Part shown: piece by piece, positions 22,505 through 31,829 of the stretch
Layout: every line of letters starts with the position of its first letter
Position numbering within the stretch: position 1 is the first letter of the stretch
NCBI GenBank assembly: GCA_902550555.1
Contig: CACCZR010000001.1
Location: 1 to 64,000, forward strand
Direction of reading: 5' to 3'
DNA length: 64,000 nt
DNA from: an uncultured SAR116 cluster alpha proteobacterium
GTDB taxonomy: Bacteria > Pseudomonadota > Alphaproteobacteria > Puniceispirillales > Marisalimonadaceae
Position numbers and translations under genes: made by a program
The notes under the pieces: generated by a model
What the model was told of the DNA's origin: nothing
The model's input: the letters and a program-made list of their open reading frames with translations, nothing else
Databases searched by the model: none

Positions 22505-23116
22505 TCAATTCATGGAATTTAATATTTTACTAACTTTAACTACTCTTATTATTGCAGTTAAAAAACATAACAGTGCAAATATCCAAGCTATGAAACTTGC
22601 TAATTCATAAAATACAAACATTAATATGAATAAAATTATAGTTTCTGCTCCTTCAATAAGACCTTCACTATAGAAAAATGATTTTTTTGAAAGTTGCTCA
22701 ATTTTAATTTTTTTTTTCTCAAAAATCCAAGCTGTCGTTAAAAAAGTGGCACATGTTCCTATAAAAGATGTTAGTAACAATGACATGGACAAGAAATTAT
22801 TATTATCGAATAAAATAAAGCCAAATGGTAAAAAAGAATAAATTAAAAAATCAGAAATTATGTCGTAAAAACCACCTAAATCTGTTGGCTTTTTTAACCT
22901 AGCCAAAGTTCCGTCAACACCGTCAAAAAATCTATTTGATATAAAAAAAATTAAAGCAATATATATCATTCCTAAAGATAAAAAAACAAAACAAAAAACA
23001 CCTAAAATAAAACTAAATAATGTAATTTGATTTGGTGAAATGTTATATTTTAGTAGAATAGTTGAAAATTCTGTTAAAACTGGTTTAAAAATTAAATTCA
23101 ATTTTTGGTCTAGCAT
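22505..23116 (-). CDS. CDP-alcohol phosphatidyltransferase family membrane protein
   Basis: A 203-residue integral membrane enzyme that would transfer a phosphatidyl group from CDP-diacylglycerol to an alcohol. The catalytic motif is DGVDGTLAR, then GGFYDIISD, i.e. D-x2-DG-x2-AR-x7-G-x3-D-x3-D. The PTDLGGFYDIISDFL part is characteristic of an alphaproteobacterial subgroup distinct from PgsA and PssA. About five to six membrane helices follow. The acceptor alcohol is unknown. It is 7 nt downstream of the LysM gene and probably in the same transcript. Confidence 0.85.
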   Translation of the reverse strand: MLDQKLNLIFKPVLTEFSTILLKYNISPNQITLFSFILGVFCFVFLSLGMIYIALIFFISNRFFDGVDGTLARLKKPTDLGGFYDIISDFLIYSFLPFGFILFDNNNFLSMSLLLTSFIGTCATFLTTAWIFEKKKIKIEQLSKKSFFYSEGLIEGAETIILFILMFVFYELASFIAWIFALLCFLTAIIRVVKVSKILNSMN

Positions 23117-23123
23117 ATTATTT

Positions 23124-24140
23124 TTAAGGTAATATGAATAGCTGTTTTGGAAAAATTAAATCTGGATCATTTATTTTATCTTTATTTAGATTAATAATAT
23201 CTATGTATTTTTGTCCTCCACCTAATCTTTGATAAGCTATTTTCCACAATGCATCTCCTTTTTGAACAACTAACAGAGTTTTATTCCCAGCATTTTTGAG
23301 AACTTCGCCATAAATATTTACATCATCTTTTGCAATTATTTTTCCTTCTTTGTTAATAAGATTAACTATTAAAACTTGTTTACCAGATATTAATGAATTT
23401 GGTAATGTAATATTCCAAGCATTATCTAAAATTGACCCACTGAATACTTTACCTCCTAATATTCTCGCCTCAACCTTAACACCTTTTATTGAATACCCTG
23501 TAATCGCTAATTGATTTAATTCTAGATCATTTGTAAGCGATAAAATTGAAATTTCAGGATTTAAGTTATTAACAGAATTTTGAGAAATTAATTTTAGTTT
23601 TTTTCTCTTTTGGCTTAAGTTAGGTGATTGTATTATTTTAGTAGCTTTAATACCATTTGTATCAATAATAGCTACTATCGGAACTGTGTCTTTATTATTA
23701 TCAATTTTAATAGCTATCGCGTCATTTGAAACTATTATTTTTTTATCCAATGAAGTTATTTTAAGAGCTAAAATATGATCCCCTACACTTAGTGGTTTTT
23801 CAGTAACAATTACAAATTCTCCAATATTATCAGATAAGGTTTTTGCAATTATTTTTCCATTTGAAATTGCATTTAACTCAGAATTTGGAAGAGTTTTTCC
23901 TGCTATAAGAACATCACCATTTGGGTTTACTCGGATTGTTTGTAAGTTTAAAATTTTTTCACTTTTAATATTATCTATTTTTTCATCCTCTTTAATAAGA
24001 GGTTTTGCTTCTTTGATTTTATCAACTACAGGTACATTTATTTTTTTTTCTACAATATTTGATGGTTGATAAATATTATAAGTTATTGCTCCAACAGCTA
24101 AAAAAGTTCCTAAAAAAAGCAAGTATGTTATTTTAGACAA
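23124..24140 (-). CDS. Membrane-anchored LysM-domain protein
   Basis: A 338-residue protein with one N-terminal transmembrane segment (about residues 5-23), a low-complexity linker, beta-rich repeats (KTLPNSELNAISNGKIIAKT and similar Ig-like segments around residues 75-275), and a C-terminal LysM domain (from VVQKGDALWKIAYQRLGGG to FPKQLFILP). LysM binds peptidoglycan, so it is probably a periplasmic cell-wall protein tethered to the inner membrane, of the type often found in alphaproteobacteria. Start is TTG at 24140. Partners are unknown. Confidence 0.85.
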   Translation of the reverse strand: MSKITYLLFLGTFLAVGAITYNIYQPSNIVEKKINVPVVDKIKEAKPLIKEDEKIDNIKSEKILNLQTIRVNPNGDVLIAGKTLPNSELNAISNGKIIAKTLSDNIGEFVIVTEKPLSVGDHILALKITSLDKKIIVSNDAIAIKIDNNKDTVPIVAIIDTNGIKATKIIQSPNLSQKRKKLKLISQNSVNNLNPEISILSLTNDLELNQLAITGYSIKGVKVEARILGGKVFSGSILDNAWNITLPNSLISGKQVLIVNLINKEGKIIAKDDVNIYGEVLKNAGNKTLLVVQKGDALWKIAYQRLGGGQKYIDIINLNKDKINDPDLIFPKQLFILP

Positions 24141-24208
24141 AATATTTATCTTTCTATATAGTATTAATAATTTAACATTACTAAATACTTAAATCAAAGA
24201 TTTAAAAG

Positions 24209-24754
24209 ATGACAAAGAAAAATATTTGTGTATTTTGCGGTGCCTCTTCAGGCTCTACTCCTGACTATAAAATTTTAGCAAAGAAAGTTGGTAAAATTAT
24301 AGGAGAAAATAATTTCAATTTGATTTATGGTGCTGGTAGTACTGGGCTGATGGGTGCTTGTGCAAAGTCAGCTAAACGATATGGAGCAAAAGTTTTTGGT
24401 GTAATGCCAAACTTTCTTGCAAGAATTGAAAAACCATTAGATGATATTAATATCAAATTTACATCTACAATGAGAACAAGAAAAGCTATCATGTATAAAA
24501 AAGCATCCTTGTTTATAATTTTACCTGGTGGTATTGGCACTCTTGATGAATGTGTTGAAGTGTTAACATTAATTCAGTTGAAACAAATAAAAGAAAAAAA
24601 AATAATTATATTTAACTACAAAAATTATTGGGATTTCTTGCTAAAGCTTCTTGAAAAGATGAAAAAAGAAAAATTTATGAATAATAATTTTTATTCTGAT
24701 TTAATTGAATTAGATGATTTAAATAAATTAAAAACTTTTTTAAAAAGTTTTTGA
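24209..24754 (+). CDS. LOG family protein (TIGR00730), nucleoside 5'-monophosphate phosphoribohydrolase-like
   Basis: A 181-residue Rossmann-like enzyme. The family motif PGGIGTLDE and the upstream MRTRKAIMYKKA, which supply the substrate-binding Arg/Lys and Glu, are intact, as is VFCGASSGS at the N terminus. Members release the base from cytokinin ribotides or AMP-like nucleotides; the true bacterial substrate is often unknown. Its last codons form an A/T palindrome (AAAAACTTTTT and complement, 24730-24752), which could double as a terminator. Confidence 0.92.
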   Translation: MTKKNICVFCGASSGSTPDYKILAKKVGKIIGENNFNLIYGAGSTGLMGACAKSAKRYGAKVFGVMPNFLARIEKPLDDINIKFTSTMRTRKAIMYKKASLFIILPGGIGTLDECVEVLTLIQLKQIKEKKIIIFNYKNYWDFLLKLLEKMKKEKFMNNNFYSDLIELDDLNKLKTFLKSF

Positions 24755-24813
24755 AAATTTTTCTTTATAGTCTATACCTTATTTTATTATTACTTTAATC
24801 GTTAGGAATGAAT

Positions 24814-26178
24814 ATGCTTGATTTATTAAATATAGCCAAAACAGAGGCAGTTGGAAATAATCTTTTAAAATTAATATCTTCGTTATATAGATCATCTAAC
24901 ATAAGACCAAAAGGATATCCAAATGCTATCGTTTGGGAAGGTGGTAACTTTGATAAAAATATTAACCCAATAGCACATTCATTAACTGATGCTTATGCTC
25001 TTTTAGGTACAATTGCAGCAATTGATATTTTGAATTTACCATTTTATGCAGTACCAATGTGGTCTCAAATCAGACATGATGAAAATTTAGAGCCTTTGAG
25101 TTGGTTTGGAAACATGCCTATGACATCAATAAAATGGTCTACTGCAGGTGATGCTTATGTAAATGATAAAAATGGATCTAGAGTAGTTGTCATGGGAAAG
25201 TCTGGAAATGCCCCTTTAAGAACACAAGCTGGTGTATACTGTAATGTAAGACCATATGGCCCAATAACTGTTGTAAGATGTATGCCTTGCCTACCTTACT
25301 CCCAAAATAAACAAAAATTTGAAGTTAGCAAAGATACAGGCATCATTCATTCCGAAATGAATACACCTGGAATACAAATGGCTTATGCGGGAAGACTTTT
25401 TTTAAAAATGATTAATGAAACTGGTAAGCTTGGAAGAATTGCCTTTAAACCTACTCAGGCAATGGAAGATGGTATCAATGCAGGAATGATAACTTGGTTG
25501 CTTGAAGGTACAAAGTTTAAAATCGGAAGAAAATGGGCAGTTAATGCTTATGAAGAACATAAAGAAAGTATCAATAAAATTATAAATTTACTTCCTAAAG
25601 ATTTTAAATCAGGTATGGAAAGTTGGACAGGTCAAATCGAACAACATATATCTGATACAAATTATGGCCTTTTGGTTTGGGATTTGATTGAAAAGAAAGA
25701 ATGTGTAGTTTTAGCCACTGACTTAGACGGAGATAGACTGACTGACCTTCTCGCAGATATATCAGACCCATTAAGAAGATTTGGAGATATTATTCTAAAT
25801 CATATTAATCATGATAAAAAAATGAATACGTTATGGAATGAATTAGGTTACACAACTGGTAATGGAAGAGATATGACTTCAGTAATGCATAGGATGGATG
25901 GGCCACCTATACATGAACAAACACTTGGTTCAGCTGATGCGATGTTACTCAGATTATTAGATGGAGATGAAAGCATGGGAGGAACAAAGCAACCCTATGA
26001 CCCAAGAATTCATTTTGTTTTAATAAGAGATGCATATTTAGATGCAAATCCTAACAACAAAGAACTTAAAGAATGGTTCGATATAACTTTAAAAAAGTTT
26101 GATGATATTTATGGTGATACAAGACCAGGTTTTATTGAAGGTTATAAATCACTCAAAGAAAATATTATTCCTTGGTAA
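24814..26178 (+). CDS. Conserved-looking protein of unknown function (about 454 residues)
   Basis: I do not recognise this family. The ATG at 24814 is preferred over 24808 because AGGA lies 6 nt upstream. The protein has no signal peptide or membrane helix and its composition is globular: WEGGNFDKNINPIAHSLTDA, WSQIRHDENLEPLSWFGNMP, a Cys pair in VRCMPCLPYS, VVLATDLDGDRLTDLLADI and HRMDGPPIHEQTLGSADAM. Dense Gly/Pro/Trp/His/Asp clusters suggest an enzyme with conserved active-site loops. It stands between a LOG-family gene and a convergent aminotransferase, neither of which explains it. Codon usage matches its neighbours, so it is a real resident gene. Confidence 0.85.
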   Translation: MLDLLNIAKTEAVGNNLLKLISSLYRSSNIRPKGYPNAIVWEGGNFDKNINPIAHSLTDAYALLGTIAAIDILNLPFYAVPMWSQIRHDENLEPLSWFGNMPMTSIKWSTAGDAYVNDKNGSRVVVMGKSGNAPLRTQAGVYCNVRPYGPITVVRCMPCLPYSQNKQKFEVSKDTGIIHSEMNTPGIQMAYAGRLFLKMINETGKLGRIAFKPTQAMEDGINAGMITWLLEGTKFKIGRKWAVNAYEEHKESINKIINLLPKDFKSGMESWTGQIEQHISDTNYGLLVWDLIEKKECVVLATDLDGDRLTDLLADISDPLRRFGDIILNHINHDKKMNTLWNELGYTTGNGRDMTSVMHRMDGPPIHEQTLGSADAMLLRLLDGDESMGGTKQPYDPRIHFVLIRDAYLDANPNNKELKEWFDITLKKFDDIYGDTRPGFIEGYKSLKENIIPW

Positions 26179-26179
26179 T

Positions 26180-27343
26180 TTAATTTAACTCTTCTTCTAA
26201 TCTATTTAAAATATTTTCAAGAAATTTAATATCTGCAGCAAAACAAAGACGCAAAAAGTTATCTGCATTTTTCCCAAATGCAACTCCTGGAGCCAAACCA
26301 ACTTGAGTTTTTTTAATAAGATTTTTACAAAAACTAATTGAATCCTTAGCATCATTTGCTTTGAAGAAGAAATAAAAAGCTGACTCTGGTTTACTTATCT
26401 TTAATTTAGTCCAATTTTTCATTTTATTATAAACAAAATCTCTAGAAACATGAAGATTCTTCATAACTTCTTCAACTAAAAACTTATGATTTTTTAATGC
26501 CTTTATAAAACCCTTTTGTATAAATTCAGGTACTCCTGTTGTAGATATTTGGACCAATTTCGCTATATGCTCACCTAAATGTTCAGGATGTGTAATCCAA
26601 CCTACTCTCCATCCTGTCATATTGAAACTTTTAGAGGATGAATTTATGACTAATAATTTATCCTCAGGTTCACTTAAAGATAAAAAACTTGATGATGCAT
26701 TACCTCGATAGACAATTCTATGATAGACTTCATCCGCTAATAACCAACAATTTTTCTTTCTTATGTGATCTAAAATAATTTGTTGTTCACTTGAATTAAG
26801 CATCCACCCTGTTGGATTATTAGGGCTATTTATAAAAACTAATTTTGTTTTATCAGTAATCGCATTTAAAAGTTTATCTAGATTTAAAGTCCACGTTTTA
26901 TCAAATTCTAAACTAACTTCATTAATTTTAGCTTCTCTTAGAACTACAGATGATCTAATATTTGGCCAAACTGGGCCAACTATTACAACTTCATCGCCTT
27001 TTTCAAGAATTATTTCACAACAAATTTTAATGCCAAGCATACCACCATTCACTAACGAATGTTGAAAAGGTGATGTCTTAACACCAAACATTTGATTCAT
27101 ATACTTAGAAATTTCTTCTCTAACCTCAGGAATTCCATTTTGATAGGTATAGAATGTTTCACCTGCTTTTAGTGCATTAATTGTTTCATTATAAATTAAT
27201 TTGTCTGTTGAAATGTTACCTTCTCCAAACCAAGCTGGATATACTACTTTCCCAGTATCTTTTGTGAAATTCCTGCCATAGTTTGCAATTTCCATGATTG
27301 GAGTTTCATTAATTAGTAAAATATTTTTATTTATAGAATTCAT
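26180..27343 (-). CDS. Class I/II pyridoxal-phosphate aminotransferase
   Basis: A 387-residue PLP enzyme. It has PAWFGEGNISTDK in the substrate-binding N-terminal part, INSPNNPTGWML, LADEVYHRIVYRG with the cofactor Asp, the Schiff-base lysine in NSSSKSFNMTGWRVGWI, and Arg in FLRLCFA. It is a second paralogue of the 13.2-kb gene but clearly diverged. Substrate unknown. Only 4 nt separate its start from the end of alaS, so the two are likely co-transcribed. Confidence 0.85.
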   Translation of the reverse strand: MNSINKNILLINETPIMEIANYGRNFTKDTGKVVYPAWFGEGNISTDKLIYNETINALKAGETFYTYQNGIPEVREEISKYMNQMFGVKTSPFQHSLVNGGMLGIKICCEIILEKGDEVVIVGPVWPNIRSSVVLREAKINEVSLEFDKTWTLNLDKLLNAITDKTKLVFINSPNNPTGWMLNSSEQQIILDHIRKKNCWLLADEVYHRIVYRGNASSSFLSLSEPEDKLLVINSSSKSFNMTGWRVGWITHPEHLGEHIAKLVQISTTGVPEFIQKGFIKALKNHKFLVEEVMKNLHVSRDFVYNKMKNWTKLKISKPESAFYFFFKANDAKDSISFCKNLIKKTQVGLAPGVAFGKNADNFLRLCFAADIKFLENILNRLEEELN

Positions 27344-27347
27344 TATA

Positions 27348-29999
27348 TTATTTATTAATTAAATATTCTTTTAATAAGTTGATTGCTTTTTGAACACCTT
27401 TAATATTCTGTCCACCAGACTGAGCCATATCTGGTCTTCCTCCTCCTGGCTTACCATCAACTTTAGTAGAAATTAAATTAACTAATTCTACTGCATTTAA
27501 TTTATGTGTTATTTCTTTTCTTATATTAACAACACAAGAAACCTTTTTATTTATAGTTGTAACTATACACACAACGTCTAACTTATTTTTTTTTAACATT
27601 TTTTCAGCATAAGATCTCAATTCTTTAGGTTGCAATTCTTCACTAACAACTGAAAAAAAATTAAACCCATTTATCATCTCTGATTTCACTAGAAAGTCAT
27701 TTTCATCAGAGTCTACCTCTTTTTTTATTTTTTTTAATTTTGTATTTTCTTCAATTAATTGATCAATTTTTTTTATTATATTTGATGAATTTATATTTAA
27801 TTTTGATGTGATTATTTTAATAATTTCATTTTTATCCTCATAATACAACATTGCACTTTTTCTTGTAATAGCTTCAATTCTCCTTATCCCAGATGCTACT
27901 CCACTTTCTCCAATAATTTTGAATCTAATAACTTCACCAACTGATTGTAAATGTGTACCACCGCATAATTCAACTGACCACGCTATTCTTTTTTTTGTTA
28001 TTGATTTTCCCATAGAAACAACCCTTACTTCATCTCCATATTTTTCACCAAAAAGAGCTATAGCACCTTTTTCCATTGCTGACTTCTGATCCATAATTTC
28101 AGTATTTACTTTGTCATTCTGATATATTTTTTGATTAACAACATCTTCTATCTTTTTTAAAGTATTTGATTGAATTGGATTATTTAAATTAAAATCAAAT
28201 CTTAATTTTTCATTGCTAACTAATGATCCTTTTTGTTTAACATTTGTCCCAAACTCTTCTCTAAGTGCTTCGTGAAGAAGATGTGTAGAAGTATGATTGG
28301 AAGAAATTTCTTTTCTGTTTTCTCTATCTACTTCTAAATTTAATACGTCATCCGTATTAATATAGCCCTTTACTACTATCACTTTATGCAAAAACATAAT
28401 TTTATCTGCTACTTTAATTTTTTTACAATCTAAAACTTTTATCTTAACATTATTAGAATTAACATAACCAACGTCCCCTTTCTGACCACCACTTTCAGCA
28501 TAAAATACAGTAGTGTCAAAAATTAAGTCTCCCTTTTCAGATTCTTTTAGACTTTTAGAAAATTTATTATTTTTTATGATACTCATACATTTGCCTTCAC
28601 ATTTTAAATTGTCATAACCAATAAAATTTGTTGATGAGTAATCATTTAAAGTCTTCATTATCTCTGAACTAATTTCATCATCTCCTGATCCAATCCATGC
28701 TGCTCTTGCTCTTCTTTTTTGTTTTTTCATTTCTATTTCAAAGGTTTCTTCATCTACCTTCCATGCATGTGCTTTTAAAACATCTTGAGTTAAATCTAAT
28801 GGAAAACCGTATGTGTCATATAATTCAAAAGCTTTTTTTCCTGAAAAAATTTTTTCATTGTTTTTTTGTAAAATCTCAGTATGTAAAATATCTAAACCTC
28901 TATCTAAAGTTTCTCTAAATTTTAGTTCTTCATTCAGAATAATGTTTTTGACAAAATCTTTATTTTCATATAACTCAGGATATGCAGACCCCATTTCATC
29001 TACAAGATAATCAGATAATTCATTCATAAATGGTTTTTGATAACCTAATATATTTGAATGTCTAATAGCTCTTCTCAATATTCTTCTTAGAACATAACCT
29101 CTTCCATCATTGCTAGGAAGCACTCCCTCAGCAATTAAAAATACACTTGATCTGATGTGATCTGCTATTACTCTATGTGAAGCAGCATTATTAAATGTAA
29201 CTTTAGACTTTGTTACTTCAGATGATGCTTTAATAAGGGTTTTAAATAAATCTGTTTCATAGTTGTCATGTGTTCCTTGTAGCAAAGCTGATATTCTCTC
29301 TAAACCCATCCCTGTATCAATGCTTGGTTTTGGTAAATTTACTCTTGTCTTTGTATCAATTTGTTCATATTGCATAAAAACAAGATTCCATATTTCTATA
29401 AATCTATCACCATCTTCATCCTTTGAACCAGGAGGGCCACCTTTTACACTTTCACCATGATCATAGAAAATCTCTGAACATGGGCCGCATGGCCCTGAAT
29501 CACCCATACTCCAAAAATTATCACTTGTATTGATTTTAATGATTTTTCTTTCATTAAGATTACCAATTTTTTTCCACAAGCGTTCAGCTTCTTCGTCTTC
29601 ATGAAATATAGTTACTAATAATTTATTTTCAGGAATTTCAAATACTTTGGTAAGCAAATCCCAAGACTGATGTATTGCTTGTTCCTTAAAATAATCTCCA
29701 AATGAAAAGTTTCCTAACATTTCAAAAAATGTATGGTGACGCGCAGTATGACCTACATTCTCCAAATCATTATGCTTTCCACCAGCTCTAAGACATTTTT
29801 GAGAAGTAACAGCTTTATCGTAATCTCTTTTTTCAACTCCAGTAAAAATATTTTTAAATTGAACCATACCTGAATTCGTGAATAAAAGAGTAGGATCGTT
29901 TTCAGGGACTAAATTACTAGATTTAATTTCTTTATGACTATTTTTCTTAAAATACTGTATAAAAGTATTTCTTATTTCTGAAAGATTCATATTCTTCAT
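27348..29999 (-). CDS. alaS: Alanine--tRNA ligase
   Basis: An 883-residue class II synthetase charging tRNA-Ala. The catalytic domain starts LSEIRNTFIQYF with motif 2 TSQKCLRAGGKHNDLENVG and motif 3 GRGYVLRRILRRAIRHS. The editing domain has the zinc ligands in HTSTHLLHEAL and CGGTHLQSVGEV. The C-Ala domain ends in the Gly-rich GGGRPDMAQSGG stretch. Length is normal. A second ATG at 29990 is an alternative start. The G3:U70 pair recognised by AlaRS is present in the tRNA-Ala gene of this window. Confidence 0.98.
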   Translation of the reverse strand: MKNMNLSEIRNTFIQYFKKNSHKEIKSSNLVPENDPTLLFTNSGMVQFKNIFTGVEKRDYDKAVTSQKCLRAGGKHNDLENVGHTARHHTFFEMLGNFSFGDYFKEQAIHQSWDLLTKVFEIPENKLLVTIFHEDEEAERLWKKIGNLNERKIIKINTSDNFWSMGDSGPCGPCSEIFYDHGESVKGGPPGSKDEDGDRFIEIWNLVFMQYEQIDTKTRVNLPKPSIDTGMGLERISALLQGTHDNYETDLFKTLIKASSEVTKSKVTFNNAASHRVIADHIRSSVFLIAEGVLPSNDGRGYVLRRILRRAIRHSNILGYQKPFMNELSDYLVDEMGSAYPELYENKDFVKNIILNEELKFRETLDRGLDILHTEILQKNNEKIFSGKKAFELYDTYGFPLDLTQDVLKAHAWKVDEETFEIEMKKQKRRARAAWIGSGDDEISSEIMKTLNDYSSTNFIGYDNLKCEGKCMSIIKNNKFSKSLKESEKGDLIFDTTVFYAESGGQKGDVGYVNSNNVKIKVLDCKKIKVADKIMFLHKVIVVKGYINTDDVLNLEVDRENRKEISSNHTSTHLLHEALREEFGTNVKQKGSLVSNEKLRFDFNLNNPIQSNTLKKIEDVVNQKIYQNDKVNTEIMDQKSAMEKGAIALFGEKYGDEVRVVSMGKSITKKRIAWSVELCGGTHLQSVGEVIRFKIIGESGVASGIRRIEAITRKSAMLYYEDKNEIIKIITSKLNINSSNIIKKIDQLIEENTKLKKIKKEVDSDENDFLVKSEMINGFNFFSVVSEELQPKELRSYAEKMLKKNKLDVVCIVTTINKKVSCVVNIRKEITHKLNAVELVNLISTKVDGKPGGGRPDMAQSGGQNIKGVQKAINLLKEYLINK

Positions 30000-30069
30000 A
30001 ACAAAACCAATTAAAAAATATATTTAATTATTTTGTTAATATTAAAGCAAGTTTAAATAATAAAAAAAA

Positions 30070-31143
30070 TTACTCTTCTGTATTTTTTTCCTCAGAAACC
30101 TCTGGATTCATCATAATATTATCAACTAATCCAGAATTACTTCTAATTTTATTTTCTATTTCCAATGCAGTATCTGGATTATCTTTTAAATACTTTTTTG
30201 CATTTTCCTTACCTTGACCAATTCTCTGATCATTGTAAGAGAACCATGCACCTGCCTTATCAATAATATCTGCTGCAACACCTAAATCTATAAGTTCTCC
30301 ATATTTTGAAATTCCTTCTCCGTACATAATATCAAATTCTACAGTTCTAAAAGGAGGTGCAACTTTGTTTTTAACAACTTTAACTCTTGTTTGATTTCCA
30401 ACTATTTCATCCTTATCTTTTATAGCTCCAATTCTTCTTATATCGAGTCTTACGGATGAATAAAATTTTAGAGCATTTCCACCTGCTGTAGTTTCAGGAC
30501 TTCCAAACATAACTCCAATCTTTAACCTGATTTGATTTATGAATATAACTAGACAATTAGATTTAGATATTGATGAAGTAAGTTTTCGTAATGCTTGACT
30601 CATTAATCGAGCTTGAAGTCCAACATGCGTATCACCCATGTCTCCCTCTAATTCAGCTCGTGGTACTAAAGCAGCGACCGAGTCTATAACCATTACTGAT
30701 ATAGCGCCTGATCTAACTAATGTATCAGCAATCTCTAATGCTTGTTCACCAGCATCAGGTTGTGAGATAAGCAATTCATCAATATTCACACCCAATTTTT
30801 TAGCATAAACGGGGTCTAAGGCATGTTCCGCATCTACAAAAGCACAGGAACCTCCTTGCTTTTGTGCTTCAGCGATAGCATGAAGCGCTAAAGTCGTCTT
30901 ACCAGAACTTTCTGGACCATAAATTTCAATTATTCTACCTTTTGGAAAACCACCTATTCCAAGGGCAATGTCTAACCCAAGTGATCCTGTGGAAATTGAT
31001 TGAATATCAATATTTTGATCATTTTCTCCTAATTTCATCACAGAACCTTTACCAAAGTTCTTTTCAATTTGTGAAATTGCACCTTCTAGTGCTAAATTTT
31101 TATTTTCATTATCCATGGAAAAATCAAGTACCTCAGCATTCAT
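30070..31143 (-). CDS. recA: Recombinase RecA
   Basis: A 357-residue DNA strand-exchange ATPase and SOS co-protease. Walker A is GPESSGKTT, Walker B VIDSVAAL, with the family signature [14 protein letters not shown] and loop L2 residues nearby. The C terminus is acidic ([10 protein letters not shown]), as usual. The ATG at 31143 has AGGAG 7 nt upstream. Upstream lie a near-consensus promoter and a LexA box. Followed on the same strand by alaS 70 nt later. Confidence 0.98.
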   Translation of the reverse strand: MNAEVLDFSMDNENKNLALEGAISQIEKNFGKGSVMKLGENDQNIDIQSISTGSLGLDIALGIGGFPKGRIIEIYGPESSGKTTLALHAIAEAQKQGGSCAFVDAEHALDPVYAKKLGVNIDELLISQPDAGEQALEIADTLVRSGAISVMVIDSVAALVPRAELEGDMGDTHVGLQARLMSQALRKLTSSISKSNCLVIFINQIRLKIGVMFGSPETTAGGNALKFYSSVRLDIRRIGAIKDKDEIVGNQTRVKVVKNKVAPPFRTVEFDIMYGEGISKYGELIDLGVAADIIDKAGAWFSYNDQRIGQGKENAKKYLKDNPDTALEIENKIRSNSGLVDNIMMNPEVSEEKNTEE

Positions 31144-31172
31144 TTTTATACTCCTAAAAAATTTATAAGAAT

Positions 31173-31201
31173 ATAATATTCATGTTTTGTTCTCATGTCA
31201 A
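31173..31201 (-). promoter_or_regulatory. Sigma-70 promoter of recA
   Basis: On the minus strand a -35 TTGACA (31196-31201) and a -10 TATTAT (31173-31178) are separated by exactly 17 nt. The ATG is 30 nt further on. The spacer holds a GAAC (31189-31192) and, 7 nt later, GAAT: an imperfect second LexA site overlapping the -10 side. Confidence 0.8.
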
Positions 31202-31206
31202 CAAAT

Positions 31207-31221
31207 GTTCACATTTTGTTC
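31207..31221. promoter_or_regulatory. LexA (SOS) box, alphaproteobacterial GTTC-N7-GTTC type
   Basis: GTTC at 31207-31210 and GTTC at 31218-31221 are separated by exactly 7 nt, the direct-repeat operator bound by alphaproteobacterial LexA. It lies 6 nt upstream of the recA -35 and 3 nt past the dksA stop. A degenerate copy (GAAC-N7-GAAT on the minus strand, 31178-31192) overlaps the promoter. DNA damage should induce recA through it. Confidence 0.85.
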
Positions 31222-31224
31222 TTT

Positions 31225-31704
31225 TTAATCGTCTTTATGTATTCTTTCCATTTTTTCATGCCTTTCTTGAGCATCTAAACATAAAGATGCTATCGGCCTT
31301 GCGATTAATCTTTTAATACCAATAGGCTCATCTGTTTCTTCACAGTAACCGTATGTTCCTAAATCAATTCTTCTTAAAGCGGAATCAATTTTACTAATTA
31401 ATTTTCTTTCTCTATCTCTTGTACGTAGTTGAATAGCAGCATTACTTTCAACTTGAGCTCTGTCAGCGATATCAGGTCTCTGCAATCCATCTTCAGACAG
31501 ATCATCTTTTGTATCTGAAGCCTCATTTAATAATTCTTTTTTCCATATTAAAAGTTTTTGTCTAAAAAATTCTAAATGGTTTTCATTCATATATTCTTCA
31601 ATATCTGTAGGCATATAATCTTCAGGAAGTACAATTCTAGACCCTTGAATGCCAGTCTTATTTGAAGTTTCATTATTTATTTTATTTTTATCTATAGAAT
31701 TCAT
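31225..31704 (-). CDS. dksA: DksA family RNA-polymerase-binding transcription factor
   Basis: A 159-residue factor that, with ppGpp, modulates rRNA and amino-acid promoters through the polymerase secondary channel. The coiled-coil region (about 45-115) has the conserved tip Asp-x-x-Asp-x-Ala segment DIADRAQVES. The zinc-finger region reads YGYCEETDEPIG ... SLCLDAQERHEK: only two of the four finger cysteines remain. This Cys-poor form is typical of alphaproteobacterial DksA and may not bind zinc. AAGGTG lies before the ATG. Its stop abuts the recA LexA box. Confidence 0.95.
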   Translation of the reverse strand: MNSIDKNKINNETSNKTGIQGSRIVLPEDYMPTDIEEYMNENHLEFFRQKLLIWKKELLNEASDTKDDLSEDGLQRPDIADRAQVESNAAIQLRTRDRERKLISKIDSALRRIDLGTYGYCEETDEPIGIKRLIARPIASLCLDAQERHEKMERIHKDD

Positions 31705-31829
31705 TTAAAAACACCTTATATAAATTGTATGTAGGCTTATAATGAAACCTATAAAAGTTCAACATATTTTTTTAAAAAAATTAATTAGACGTAGAGATGC
31801 CAAATAAATAATCAATAAAGATAACTTTT

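Noticed and set aside
24730..24752. A/T palindrome AAAAACTTTTT with its complement
   Set aside because: It lies within the coding end of the LOG gene and has a 1-nt centre, so it is a low-complexity run and too weak to list as a terminator.
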